Assembly: GCA_039584685.1 (NCBI GenBank)
Contig: JBDGXI010000007.1
Span: 1 to 64,000, forward strand
Direction of reading: 5' to 3'
DNA: 64,000 nucleotides
From: Benthicola sp039584685
GTDB lineage: Bacteria > Gemmatimonadota > Gemmatimonadetes > Palauibacterales > Palauibacteraceae
Made by a program: the position numbers and the translations under genes. Below, one piece after another: positions 8,134 to 17,415 of this stretch (the stretch's first letter is position 1; every line of letters begins with the position of its first letter). Below the pieces are notes generated by a model. That model saw nothing but the letters and a program-made list of their open reading frames with translations. It made no database searches and was not told where the DNA came from.

Positions 8134-9403
8134 GGAAGCGGCGAGAAGCCAGCGCACGGACCGTGCTCTGCACTGGTTCATAGCGCGCAGGTATCTATCG
8201 AGCCGGCGGGGCAGGGGATTCCTCTCGCTCATTACGCTGATCGCCATCGGTGGTGTATCGGTGGGAGTCATGGCCTTGATCGTGGTGATCGGGGTGATGT
8301 CGGGACTACAGACAGACCTGCGTGAGAAGATCCTTGGGGCCAACTCGCACGGCATGGTCCTCGAAATCGGGGAAGCCGTACGCATGGAGAGCTGGGAGTC
8401 GGTGCTGCGGCGGGTGACGGAGGATCAGGACGTGACCGGTGCCGCTCCGTTCATCTATACCGAGGTGGGGTTGAACGTGCCCGGCGGAAGCTACTCGGAG
8501 GGGGCGGTGCTCCGCGGCCTCGCCGGAGATTCCGTGTCCCTCTCCGTGACCGAAGTGGACGAGCATCTGACCTCCGGGACCATGCCGTTCGGGGAGACGG
8601 AGTCGGGTCGCCCCGGTATCGTTCTCGGCGCCACCCTGGCCAATCGGCTGAACCTGTATCCCGGGAAGACGGTGACCGTCGTTTCATTCCAGGGCGCCGA
8701 ACTCACTCCGACGGGCATCCAGCCTCAACTTCGCCTGTACGAGGTGACGGGGATCTTCGAGACCGGGCTATACCAGTACGATACGAAGTTTGCCTACGTG
8801 GAGCTGGAGTCGGCACAGACCCTCCTGCGCATGGGGCGAGCGGTCACCGGAGTCGAGTTCAACGTCAGGGACCCGTGGAACAGCGGGGAGGTGGCCGCGC
8901 GGATCAGGGACTCCCTCGGTTTTCCGTACTCCGTGGACGACTGGCAAAGGCAGAACGCGAGTCTCTTCTCGGCTCTCAAGCTCGAGAAGTTCGCCATGGG
9001 GATCATCCTCCTGTTGATCGTCCTCGTGGCCTCTTTCAACATTGTCTCGACGTTGATCATGGTCGTCACGGACAAGGTCCGGGAGATCGGGATCATGCGA
9101 GCCATGGGACTGACGGCCTCTGATGTCACTCGCGTCTTCGTACTCCAGGGCGTCGTGATAGGACTCGTGGGGACCACGGTCGGCACGGGACTCGGGCTCA
9201 CCCTGTCCTGGCTGCTGGACCGATATCAGTTCATCACGTTGCCCGGCGACGTCTACTTCATCGATCACCTTCCTGTCGACACGAACTTGATCGATGTCGG
9301 GTTGATCGTGCTTGCATCTCTGTCGATCGCGTTCATTGCCACGATCTATCCGGCACGGCGGGCTGCGGACTACACGCCGGTGGAGGCGATCCGTCATGAG
9401 TGA
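8120..9403 (+). CDS. lolC: Lipoprotein-releasing ABC transporter permease (LolC/LolE type)
   Basis: A 427-residue inner-membrane permease. It has an N-terminal membrane helix (about 30-60, SLITLIAIGGVSVGVMALIV), a long periplasmic domain, and three C-terminal helices in the FtsX-type fold (around 290-320, 335-365, 390-415). This is the LolC/E layout that extracts lipoproteins from the inner membrane for LolA. Only one permease gene is present, so it may work as a homodimer (LolF-like); that is inference. It overlaps lysS by 14 bp and the LolD gene by 8 bp. Confidence 0.88.
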   Translation: MTLSEEAARSQRTDRALHWFIARRYLSSRRGRGFLSLITLIAIGGVSVGVMALIVVIGVMSGLQTDLREKILGANSHGMVLEIGEAVRMESWESVLRRVTEDQDVTGAAPFIYTEVGLNVPGGSYSEGAVLRGLAGDSVSLSVTEVDEHLTSGTMPFGETESGRPGIVLGATLANRLNLYPGKTVTVVSFQGAELTPTGIQPQLRLYEVTGIFETGLYQYDTKFAYVELESAQTLLRMGRAVTGVEFNVRDPWNSGEVAARIRDSLGFPYSVDDWQRQNASLFSALKLEKFAMGIILLLIVLVASFNIVSTLIMVVTDKVREIGIMRAMGLTASDVTRVFVLQGVVIGLVGTTVGTGLGLTLSWLLDRYQFITLPGDVYFIDHLPVDTNLIDVGLIVLASLSIAFIATIYPARRAADYTPVEAIRHE

Positions 9404-10130
9404 AGCCGCGATCGGCACCAGCGCTGCTCCCCTCGCCGTGCAGGCGTTCGAGGTCAGACGGGACTTCGATGGGGCTGACGGCAGTGTGATCCGGGTCCTC
9501 AGGGGGCTGGACCTGACGCTCGAGCGCGGAGAGACCATCGCCGTCGTCGGCCCCAGCGGCTCCGGGAAGTCGACCTTGCTGCACATCCTCGGAGGTCTCG
9601 ATCTGCCCACGGCGGGTCGTATCGCGCTGGGGGGAAGGGACCTGGCCAACCTCGACGACCTGCAGCTCGCGAGGGTAAGGAATCGCTACGTGGGTTTCGT
9701 GTTCCAGTTTCACCATCTTCTGCGGGATTTCACGGCGCTCGAGAACGTGATGATGCCGCAGTTGATAGCCGGGACGTCCAGATCGGCCGCTCGAAGGCGA
9801 GCCATGGAACTCCTCGACCAGGTTGGGCTCGCCGGCCGGTCGGGGCACGTCCCGTCGAAGCTCTCCGGAGGGGAGCAACAGCGTGTCGCGACAGCACGTG
9901 CGCTGGCCAACGAGCCGCCGGTCCTGCTTGCCGATGAGCCATCTGGCAATCTCGACCTCGAGACCAGCGAGTTGCTTCACGACGTTTTGTTCAACCTCGT
10001 GCGCGATCACGGTACCGCCATGGTGGTCGTGACCCACAACACGAGCCTCGCCGGGCGCACGGATCGGATCTTGCGGCTCTCGTCGGGCGTTCTTGAACTG
10101 GACGAGGTCGATACGGACCTCCGAGACTGA
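9396..10130 (+). CDS. lolD: Lipoprotein-releasing ABC transporter ATPase LolD
   Basis: A 244-residue ABC ATPase with Walker A GPSGSGKST, signature LSGGEQQRVATARAL and Walker B VLLADEPSGNLD. The SGNLD variant is typical of the MacB/LolD/FtsE group. The ATG at 9396 overlaps the permease stop. It powers the LolC-like permease encoded just upstream. The gene ends 10 bp before mcsA. Confidence 0.93.
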   Translation: MSEAAIGTSAAPLAVQAFEVRRDFDGADGSVIRVLRGLDLTLERGETIAVVGPSGSGKSTLLHILGGLDLPTAGRIALGGRDLANLDDLQLARVRNRYVGFVFQFHHLLRDFTALENVMMPQLIAGTSRSAARRRAMELLDQVGLAGRSGHVPSKLSGGEQQRVATARALANEPPVLLADEPSGNLDLETSELLHDVLFNLVRDHGTAMVVVTHNTSLAGRTDRILRLSSGVLELDEVDTDLRD

Positions 10131-10140
10131 GGACGGAGAG

Positions 10141-10662
10141 TTGAAATTGCTCTGCGATGACTGCGGCGAGAACAACGCACAGGTGCACCTGACGTCCATC
10201 GAGGCCGACGACATGCGCACCCTGAACCTGTGCGTCAGCTGCGCGGCGGCCCGCGGCCTTTCCTCCGAGGAAGCCGAGGAGACGGGTGCCGGCGGCAAAC
10301 CTCCGCTCGTGGATTTCCTGGCCCAGATCGGATCCGGCGGACCGCAGGCACCGGTTCCCGCCGCCGCAGAGCCGTGCCCGTTCTGCGGTATCTCGGCGTC
10401 CGACTTCCGCAACGCCGGGAGGGTCGGCTGTTCGCAGTGCTACGTTCACTATGAAACGCAGTTGCGCAGCCTCCTGCGCCGAATTCACGGGTCCTCACAG
10501 CACGCCGGCAAGCTGTATCTGAGCGAGGCCTCGGACATCAGCGACCGTCTCGGCCAGATCTCGTCGATGCGACGCCGGTTGAAGCGGGCGATCGAGACCG
10601 AGGACTTCGAGACGGCCGCCGATCTTCGAGACCGAATCCACGAACTGGAGTTGCAGGAATGA
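10141..10662 (+). CDS. mcsA: McsA-like zinc-finger/UVR protein, activator of McsB
   Basis: A 173-residue protein with two pairs of zinc-ligand motifs: CDDC and CVSC at the N-terminus, then CPFC and CSQC around residues 79-100. A C-terminal UvrB/UvrC (UVR) motif follows (DFETAADLRDRIHELE). This is the McsA architecture; McsA stimulates the arginine kinase McsB. I choose TTG 10141 because it puts the first CxxC at residue 5, as in Bacillus McsA, and GGACGGAG lies just upstream. The gene overlaps mcsB by 4 bp (ATGA). Confidence 0.9.
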   Translation: MKLLCDDCGENNAQVHLTSIEADDMRTLNLCVSCAAARGLSSEEAEETGAGGKPPLVDFLAQIGSGGPQAPVPAAAEPCPFCGISASDFRNAGRVGCSQCYVHYETQLRSLLRRIHGSSQHAGKLYLSEASDISDRLGQISSMRRRLKRAIETEDFETAADLRDRIHELELQE

Positions 10663-11798
10663 TCAGTTCGACCGAGCCGGTGGCCGAGCGGGGTCTCGAT
10701 TGGATTCGGTGTGGAGATGAGGCCGAGATCGTGCTCTCCTCTCGCGTCCGTGTGGCCCGCAATCTACAGGGCATTCCGTTTCCGGGGCGTGCTGGAGCGG
10801 AGGAGCGAGCCGAAGTCGTGGAGAGAGTGCGGGCTGCGGCCGATCGGACGGATCTTCTGGATGGTGCGTGTATCTGGGAGGTCGATTCCCTCGATTCGGT
10901 GGATCGGGAGATCCTCGTCGAGCGGCACCTGATAAGCCGGGACCTGTTGATCGACCGTCGCGGTCCATCGAGCGCCGCGCTGGTGTTGGCAGATGGAAGC
11001 TCCTGCGGGGTCATGGTCAACGAGGAGGACCACCTCCGCTTGCAGGCCCTGGTAGGTGGCCTGGAACTCGACTCGGCCTGGCGCCAGGTGGACCGCCTGG
11101 ATGAGGAAATCGGCGGTGTGCTCCCGATGGCCTATCATCACGAGTTCGGCTTCCTCACGGCCTGCCCGACCAACGTCGGGACCGGCCTGCGGGCCTCGGT
11201 GCTCATCCACATTCCGGGTCTCGTCCTCACCAAGGAGATCACCAAAGTCCTCGAGGGCATCTCGCAGGTAGGCCTGACGTACCGCGGGCTGTATGGCGAA
11301 GGCTCCGAGGTTGTCGGCAATTTCTTCCAGATCTCCAACCAGACCACGCTCGGCAAGACCGAGGAAGATCTCATCGATCACCTGGATAGGGTGACCCGGA
11401 AGGTCATCGAGTACGAGCGCAGCGCGAGGGCCATGCTCCTCACCGAGGCTCCCGCGGTGCTCGAGGACAAGGTGTGGCGTGCGTATGGCATCCTTCGCAC
11501 CGCCCGCAGCATTGGCCTGGAAGAAATGATGAACCTCCTGTCAGGCGTCCGGCTGGGGGTGTCTCTGAAACTATTGAAATCACCACGGGTAGAGACGCTC
11601 AACGAAATCCTGGTGCGTGGCCAGGTCGCACATCTCGAGCGCGCCGCGGGCGGACGGTTGGGCGAGCACGAGGCGGATGTCTGTCGCGCGACGTTCGTAC
11701 GGGATAAGCTTGCCACAGACGAGCGGGATGCTGAGCAGGCACCCGCAGATGGATCCAGCGATACGACGGCGGCCGATGGGTCGTCCTCGGGGGGTTGA
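10659..11798 (+). CDS. mcsB: Protein arginine kinase McsB
   Basis: A 379-residue enzyme of the phosphagen (guanidino) kinase superfamily that phosphorylates arginine in proteins and marks them for ClpCP. Visible motifs are LSSRVRVARNLQGIPFPG near residues 26-43 and the catalytic-cysteine segment LTACPTNVGTGLRASVLIHI near 167-185. The length fits McsB and lacks the N-terminal domain of creatine kinases. It sits between mcsA and clpC with overlapping stops and starts, so the three are surely cotranscribed. The C-terminal 25 residues are Asp/Ser/Ala-rich and poorly conserved. Confidence 0.95.
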   Translation: MISSTEPVAERGLDWIRCGDEAEIVLSSRVRVARNLQGIPFPGRAGAEERAEVVERVRAAADRTDLLDGACIWEVDSLDSVDREILVERHLISRDLLIDRRGPSSAALVLADGSSCGVMVNEEDHLRLQALVGGLELDSAWRQVDRLDEEIGGVLPMAYHHEFGFLTACPTNVGTGLRASVLIHIPGLVLTKEITKVLEGISQVGLTYRGLYGEGSEVVGNFFQISNQTTLGKTEEDLIDHLDRVTRKVIEYERSARAMLLTEAPAVLEDKVWRAYGILRTARSIGLEEMMNLLSGVRLGVSLKLLKSPRVETLNEILVRGQVAHLERAAGGRLGEHEADVCRATFVRDKLATDERDAEQAPADGSSDTTAADGSSSGG

Positions 11799-14269
11799 TG
11801 AACTACAACTTCACCGACCGTGTGAGAAAGGTGCTGGCCATGGCGCGCGAGGAAGCCGTGCGCCTGCAGCACGACTATGTAGGGACGGAGCACATTCTGC
11901 TCGGCCTGATCCGCGAGGGCGATGGGGTGGCTGCAGAGGTGTTGCGCAGTCTCGCGGCTGACCTGGACGAGCTGCTCAGGCTCGTCGAGGAGAACGTCCG
12001 TCCCGGAAAGGCCTCCGCGTCGATCGGGGAGCTCCCGTACACGACTCGGGCCAAGAAGGTGCTCGAGTACGCCATGGCCGAGGCTCGGGAACTGAATCAC
12101 AGCTACGTCGGAACCGAGCACCTTCTGCTCGGCCTCCTTCGAGAAGAAAAGGGACTCGCTGCGAAGGTCCTCGGGGAGCTTGGAATCGGACTCGAGGAAG
12201 CGCGGGCCGAGATGCTCAAGCTTCTCGGAAGCGAGGGGGGTGAAGTGGAGCCGGGCAGCGTTCCGGCGCCTGCGACTCCGCGTGGGGAGTCGAAGTCCAA
12301 GACACCTGCGCTGGATCACTTCTGCCGGGATCTCACGGAACTGGCTCACGACGGGTCGCTGGATCCGACGATCGGCCGGCAGGAGGAGATCGAGCGGGTC
12401 ATGGAAGTCCTGTCCCGCCGCAAGAAGAACAACCCGGTCCTCATCGGAGAGCCGGGGGTGGGCAAGACTGCGATCGTCGAGGGCCTGGCCCAGAAGATCG
12501 ATCGTGGTGACGTACCCGACAGCCTCAAGGAGCATCGCGTTCTCGCTCTCGACATGGCGGCGGTCATCGCGGGCACTAAGTATCGCGGCCAATTCGAGGA
12601 GCGGCTCAAGGCCATCGTGAATGAGATCTCCCAGAACGAAGGGATCATCCTGTTCATCGACGAGCTGCACACGTTGGTCGGAGCTGGCGCCGCAGAGGGG
12701 GCCATCGACGCCTCGAACATGCTCAAGCCGGCCCTGGCACGGGGCGAGCTGCAGTGCGTGGGGGCGTCTACTCTGAACGAATACCGGAAACACATCGAGA
12801 AGGACGGCGCTCTGGAGCGACGGTTTCAGACGGTCATCGTGGAAGCGCCCACGGTCGAAGAGACCCTGGAGATCCTCAAGGGTCTGCGGAAGCACTACGA
12901 GGACCACCACAACGTCTCTGTGCCCGACACGTCCCTCGAGGCGGCGGCAAAGCTCTCCGACCGTTACATCACCGACCGGTTTCTCCCCGACAAGGCGATC
13001 GACGTGATCGACGAGGCAGGGGCGCGCTCTAGGCTGGGGGCTCAGGTCCCGCCACCCGAAGTTCAGAAGCTGCAGGCCGAGATGGATGAGCTCTCGGGAC
13101 GCAAGGATGAGGCGATCCGGGACCAGGACTTCGAACGAGCCGCAATGCTGCGCGATCGAGAGAAGGAGCTCCAGTCGGAAATCCGGCGCACCAAGGACGA
13201 GTGGCAGAAGCAGCAGCGGGAGGTGCGCCCGGTCGTATCTGAGGAAGAGATCGCTTTCATCGTATCTCGCTGGACGGGGATCCCGGTTAGCCGGCTCCGC
13301 GAGGAGGAGACGCAGCGGCTCCTGAGGATGGAAGAGGAGCTGCACGACAGCGTCGTTGGCCAGCACGAGGCGATCCAAGCGATCAGCAGGGCCATCCGGC
13401 GGACGCGTGCCGGTCTGAAGGATCCTGACCGCCCGATCGGCTCGTTCGTGTTCTGCGGCCCCACTGGCGTGGGCAAGACGGAGCTTGCGCGTCAGCTCGC
13501 ACGCTTCCTGTTCGCCGATGATCAGGCCCTGATCCGGGTGGACATGTCCGAGTACATGGAGAAATTCTCGGTGAGTCGCCTGATCGGAGCTCCGCCGGGA
13601 TACGTGGGCTACGAGGATAGCGGTGCGCTCACGAAGGCCGTGCGCAGGCGGCCCTACTCCGTGGTGCTGCTCGACGAGATCGAGAAGGCACACCCCGATG
13701 TGTTCAACATCCTGTTGCAGGTCTTCGATGAAGGACGCCTTACGGACAACTACGGCCGAGTGATCGACTTCAAGAATACGGTTCTCATCATGACGTCGAA
13801 CGTCGGGGCCAGGGAGATCGCCGCGACGTCGAACCTCGGGTTCGAGACGGGTGAATCGGAGGTTCAGTACGACCGTATGGCGGAAAAGGTCAGGGATGAA
13901 GTGGACAGGACCTTCACCCCGGAGTTTCTCAACCGGCTGGACGAAGTGATCGTCTTCCACCCGCTCACGAAGGACCAGATCGGTCAGATCGTTCACATCA
14001 TGTTGAGGGACGTCCAACGGCGCCTCGAGGACGAGGAGCTGACCTTGAACCTGTCGGACGCGGCCATAGGCTTTCTCGTAGACCGCGGATATGACGCCAA
14101 GTTCGGTGCGCGGCCTTTGAAGAGGACGATTCAGAGGCACATCGAGGACGCGCTTTCAGAGAAAATCTTGATGGCCGAGTTCGCGCCGGGAGACGAGATC
14201 GTCGTGGAGGTGGCGAAGGACTCCGAATCCCTGGTCTTCCGGGCGGCATCGCATACATCAGCCACGTGA
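11798..14269 (+). CDS. clpC: AAA+ unfoldase ClpC
   Basis: An 823-residue Hsp100 unfoldase that feeds substrates to ClpP. It has a doubled Clp N-domain (residues about 5-65 and 80-140, both with YVGTEH and LLGL), AAA1 with Walker A GEPGVGKT, and a coiled-coil middle region with a UVR-type segment (DQDFERAAMLRDREKEL). AAA2 has GPTGVGKTELARQLA. The middle domain distinguishes ClpC from ClpA. ATG 11798 overlaps the McsB stop. In the Bacillus system McsB-phosphorylated proteins bind the ClpC N-domain. The stop overlaps the bamA start by 4 bp. Confidence 0.95.
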   Translation: MNYNFTDRVRKVLAMAREEAVRLQHDYVGTEHILLGLIREGDGVAAEVLRSLAADLDELLRLVEENVRPGKASASIGELPYTTRAKKVLEYAMAEARELNHSYVGTEHLLLGLLREEKGLAAKVLGELGIGLEEARAEMLKLLGSEGGEVEPGSVPAPATPRGESKSKTPALDHFCRDLTELAHDGSLDPTIGRQEEIERVMEVLSRRKKNNPVLIGEPGVGKTAIVEGLAQKIDRGDVPDSLKEHRVLALDMAAVIAGTKYRGQFEERLKAIVNEISQNEGIILFIDELHTLVGAGAAEGAIDASNMLKPALARGELQCVGASTLNEYRKHIEKDGALERRFQTVIVEAPTVEETLEILKGLRKHYEDHHNVSVPDTSLEAAAKLSDRYITDRFLPDKAIDVIDEAGARSRLGAQVPPPEVQKLQAEMDELSGRKDEAIRDQDFERAAMLRDREKELQSEIRRTKDEWQKQQREVRPVVSEEEIAFIVSRWTGIPVSRLREEETQRLLRMEEELHDSVVGQHEAIQAISRAIRRTRAGLKDPDRPIGSFVFCGPTGVGKTELARQLARFLFADDQALIRVDMSEYMEKFSVSRLIGAPPGYVGYEDSGALTKAVRRRPYSVVLLDEIEKAHPDVFNILLQVFDEGRLTDNYGRVIDFKNTVLIMTSNVGAREIAATSNLGFETGESEVQYDRMAEKVRDEVDRTFTPEFLNRLDEVIVFHPLTKDQIGQIVHIMLRDVQRRLEDEELTLNLSDAAIGFLVDRGYDAKFGARPLKRTIQRHIEDALSEKILMAEFAPGDEIVVEVAKDSESLVFRAASHTSAT

Positions 14270-16686
14270 AACATAGCCGAATCGCAGTCGGGCTAGTGGC
14301 CCTCGCCGCAATTTCGACGGCGAGGGTCGCTCCGTTGTTGGGGCAGGAAGAGCCCCTTAACGTCACCGTCGACAGCATCGTGGTGTCGGGAAACTCCCGC
14401 TATTCGGCGGAGGGGATTCAGCGCCTCGCGCAGATCCGCGTGGGGGAGGTCGTGAACGGCCCCGGCATCCAGGAGTCCATCCAACGCCTGTTTTCCACCG
14501 GCGAGTTCTCGGATGTGCAGGTCCAGGTCACCCCGTACACTCCGGCAATCTTCTATATCAACGTGGTCGAGCGGCCGATCGTCGGCACGTATCGGTTCGA
14601 AGGGCTCGAACACGCCAGTGACGGTACGGTGGTAGACACGGTGGGACTCGTTGGCGGAGGGGCGCTCGATCCCGCCAAGGTGGTTCGGGCCCGGGCGATG
14701 ATCCTCAAGATGTTGGGCCAGGAGGGGTTTCCACAGGCCACGGTGGACACAGCCCTCGCTCCCGATCCGAGTGGGCTGGACCAGTACGAGCTGACGTTCC
14801 GGGTTGACGAGGGCCCTCGCCTTGCCCTGGCCAGGGTCGAGATCGTCGGGAACGAGGCGCTTACGGACTCCGAGATTCGCGGCTCGATGACCACGAGCGA
14901 GGAGGGCTTTCTCTGGTTCAAGCCGGGAGAACTGCACCGCGAGGAGTATCGGACGGACCTCACAGAGCGAATCCCCGCGCTCTACGGCGAGCACGGCTAC
15001 ATAGATCTCGAGGTCCTCGGCGACACGATCGTGGTGGACGACGCCACGGGTAAGGGACGGGTCGAGATCCGGGTTCGCGAGGGATCTCAGTACCTGGTGC
15101 GGTCGTTCGAGATCGAAGGCAACCGGCGGTTCCCGGCTTCGCAATTGGGAGAGTACTACCCGCCCGTGCGGGATGGAGAGCTGTCCCCGGAGCGGCTGGA
15201 GGCGGGAGACCTTCCGCCTTTCGATGAGACGGCGTTCGGGCAGGCCACGATGGACATCGCCGATTTGTACCGAGACGCAGGCTACCTGCAGGTTCAGGTC
15301 CGGCCCGAGGTGATCAGGAACCTGCCCGAGACTCCCGGCGCCAACCCGACCGTCGATGTGGTCCTGCAAATCGTAGAGATGAATCCGGCTTACATCCGCA
15401 CCGTCTCGATTGTCGGCAACGACTACACGCACGACCGGGTCATACGCAAGATCCTCCTCACTCTCCCGGGCGACATCTACTCCCAGCAGCGCTTGATCCA
15501 GAGCGTTCGCAACATCCAGTCGCTCGGCTTCTTCGAGACGCTGCCACCCGACGAGGCCATCCAGATCAACCCGCGGGATGATGGGGACATCGATATCGTC
15601 TATCGTGTCCAGGAGAAGCAGACGGGCAACGTCAACTTCGGAATGTCCGCCGCCGCTGCCACGGGCCTCGCCGGGTTCATAGGCTATGACCAGCCCAACC
15701 TGTTCGGCCAGGCCAAGATCGGGCATTTTCGCTGGTTGTTTGGTGCGCGCACTCAGGACATCGAGCTCAGCTACACGGATCCGGAGATATTCGGGACCAC
15801 CAACAGTGCCACGATAGGTGTACAGAGCTCGCGCGATCGCTTTCAGACATTCGATCTCGGCACCCGGCGCAAGACCGGTGGATTCCTGGAGTTCGGCATT
15901 CCCGTGGCTCGACGGCAGGTCCGCTCCGTACGGCTGTACGTGGGCTATTCACTGTTTGCTGAGGATGTGAGCGATCTCGACGCGTTCGGGCTCGGACCGG
16001 AGTCCTCGGGGTTGATCACCAACGGGACGCGCAGCACCGTATCCTTGCGACTGGTGCGGGATACCCGCGAGGGCGGACTCTTCCCGACGGGAGGGAACCG
16101 GAATCAGGTCTCTTACCGGAAGACGGGAGGTTGGCTGGGCGGAGACGGTGACTACAACAAGTGGGATCTCGACAGCGACTGGTTTTCACGAATCGCTTCG
16201 ATTGGCGGAGGACCGGGAAAGGTCCCGATCGAGCTCGTTGCGGGCCTGAACTTCAAGGCAGGGCTGGTATTCGGACAGAACCCGTTCTATGTGGAGCGCT
16301 ATTTCGTCGGTGGCACTCAGGTAGGACAGCGCGTCCGCGGGTACGAGGAGGCGACGATTACGCCTCAGGGGCACGTGCCGAGGAACGCCCCGGTGAACAG
16401 TCTGGCCCGCGTCGGCGAGGCGTACTTCACGACCTCGGCCACGCTCGGACTCAAGCTGACGGACAATATCTTCGCCAGCGCGTTCGTGGACGCGGGAAAC
16501 CTGTGGTCCACGTCCTCGGAGTTCAATCCGACGGATCTCCTGGTCGGCGCCGGAGTAGGGTTGAGCCTGGTGACACCGTTTGGCCCCGTCGGGCTTGACT
16601 ACGCCTACGGGTTCGATCGGCGAGACGTGGTGGGACGGCCGAACCCGGGCTGGCAGCTCCATTTCAGGTTCGGGCAGTTGTTCTGA
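14266..16686 (+). CDS. bamA: Outer membrane protein assembly factor BamA
   Basis: An 806-residue Omp85 protein that inserts beta-barrels into the outer membrane. It starts at GTG 14266 (GTGA overlap with clpC) with a signal peptide (LVALAAISTARVAPLLGQ). Repeated POTRA domains follow (from VDSIVVSGNSRYS, residue 32, to about 430). A C-terminal surface-antigen barrel carries the VRGYEEATI strand-6 loop (the VRGF/Y motif) and ends LHFRFGQLF with a terminal Phe. Skp follows, as in many diderms. Fusion of its transcript to clpC is unusual in my knowledge. Confidence 0.95.
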   Translation: MKHSRIAVGLVALAAISTARVAPLLGQEEPLNVTVDSIVVSGNSRYSAEGIQRLAQIRVGEVVNGPGIQESIQRLFSTGEFSDVQVQVTPYTPAIFYINVVERPIVGTYRFEGLEHASDGTVVDTVGLVGGGALDPAKVVRARAMILKMLGQEGFPQATVDTALAPDPSGLDQYELTFRVDEGPRLALARVEIVGNEALTDSEIRGSMTTSEEGFLWFKPGELHREEYRTDLTERIPALYGEHGYIDLEVLGDTIVVDDATGKGRVEIRVREGSQYLVRSFEIEGNRRFPASQLGEYYPPVRDGELSPERLEAGDLPPFDETAFGQATMDIADLYRDAGYLQVQVRPEVIRNLPETPGANPTVDVVLQIVEMNPAYIRTVSIVGNDYTHDRVIRKILLTLPGDIYSQQRLIQSVRNIQSLGFFETLPPDEAIQINPRDDGDIDIVYRVQEKQTGNVNFGMSAAAATGLAGFIGYDQPNLFGQAKIGHFRWLFGARTQDIELSYTDPEIFGTTNSATIGVQSSRDRFQTFDLGTRRKTGGFLEFGIPVARRQVRSVRLYVGYSLFAEDVSDLDAFGLGPESSGLITNGTRSTVSLRLVRDTREGGLFPTGGNRNQVSYRKTGGWLGGDGDYNKWDLDSDWFSRIASIGGGPGKVPIELVAGLNFKAGLVFGQNPFYVERYFVGGTQVGQRVRGYEEATITPQGHVPRNAPVNSLARVGEAYFTTSATLGLKLTDNIFASAFVDAGNLWSTSSEFNPTDLLVGAGVGLSLVTPFGPVGLDYAYGFDRRDVVGRPNPGWQLHFRFGQLF

Positions 16687-16739
16687 CGCACAACATGATC
16701 GACGAAGACAATCAAGCTAATCGGAAGGAGACGGACGAT

Positions 16740-17312
16740 ATGGCTCAGACACGTTGGTTTGCCCTCGGGGCGATTGCGCTGGCGCTGGTAGCCCATGATG
16801 CTGTGGCTCAGGGAACGCCAGCTGCGGGGACGCCCGTCGTCTACGTGCGCGGGCAGATGATCCTGCAGGCTGCGCCCGGCGCCGCGGAAGCGGCGCGCAC
16901 CTTCGAGCGCGAGTTGGCGGACATGCGCACGCAACTCCAGGAGCAAGCCGCGGTGGTCGACTCGATGCTGCAGGATTATCAGCGTCAGGAAGTACTCCTG
17001 AGCCCGCAGGCGAAAGACCAGAAGCAGCAGGAGATCGTCAACCTCCGGAACCAGCTGCAGCAGCGGCAGGGAGAGATGGACACGCAGGCGCAGCAGCGGC
17101 AACAGGAGCTCCTGGGGCCCATCCTCGAGGAAGTGAGCAGCGTCATCGAGTCCGTGCGCTCAGAGAACCGTTACTCGATCGTACTCGACGCTTCCAAGGA
17201 AGGTCTGGTGGCCGCGGACACCACACTGGACATTACGGATACGATTCTCTCGAGACTCGGTGTGACGGCGCCTCCTCCCGAGCCGGCAGGCGGAGCAGAC
17301 CCGCAACAGTAG
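16740..17312 (+). CDS. skp: OmpH/Skp-family periplasmic chaperone
   Basis: A 190-residue protein with a signal peptide (LGAIALALVAHDAVAQ) and a long Gln-rich coiled coil from about residue 55 to 135 (tentacle helices). The OmpH-type end reads YSIVLDASKEGLVAADTTLD. Skp holds unfolded outer-membrane proteins for BamA, whose gene is 53 bp upstream. ATG 16740 is chosen over an in-frame ATG at 16695 because it directly precedes the signal peptide and has GGAAGGAG at 16723-16730. Confidence 0.88.
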   Translation: MAQTRWFALGAIALALVAHDAVAQGTPAAGTPVVYVRGQMILQAAPGAAEAARTFERELADMRTQLQEQAAVVDSMLQDYQRQEVLLSPQAKDQKQQEIVNLRNQLQQRQGEMDTQAQQRQQELLGPILEEVSSVIESVRSENRYSIVLDASKEGLVAADTTLDITDTILSRLGVTAPPPEPAGGADPQQ

Positions 17313-17415
17313 GCTGTTGACGGGAGGAGCTGGGAGAGCAGGCCAACCCGGCGACTCCTTCCACGGGCCTTTGGCGGCCGTCCCCCCGGTGGGGCGGCCG
17401 GCCTGGGAATGGCAA

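Noticed and set aside
11378..14140. A 920-codon open frame on the minus strand opposite mcsB/clpC.
   Set aside because: It is a codon-bias shadow of clpC in GC-rich DNA; its translation is rich in His/Arg/Leu without motifs, and clpC on the plus strand is unambiguous.
17375..17400. GC-rich inverted repeat between skp and lpxD considered as a terminator.
   Set aside because: The stem is bulged and no T-run follows, and the operon clearly continues into lpxD.
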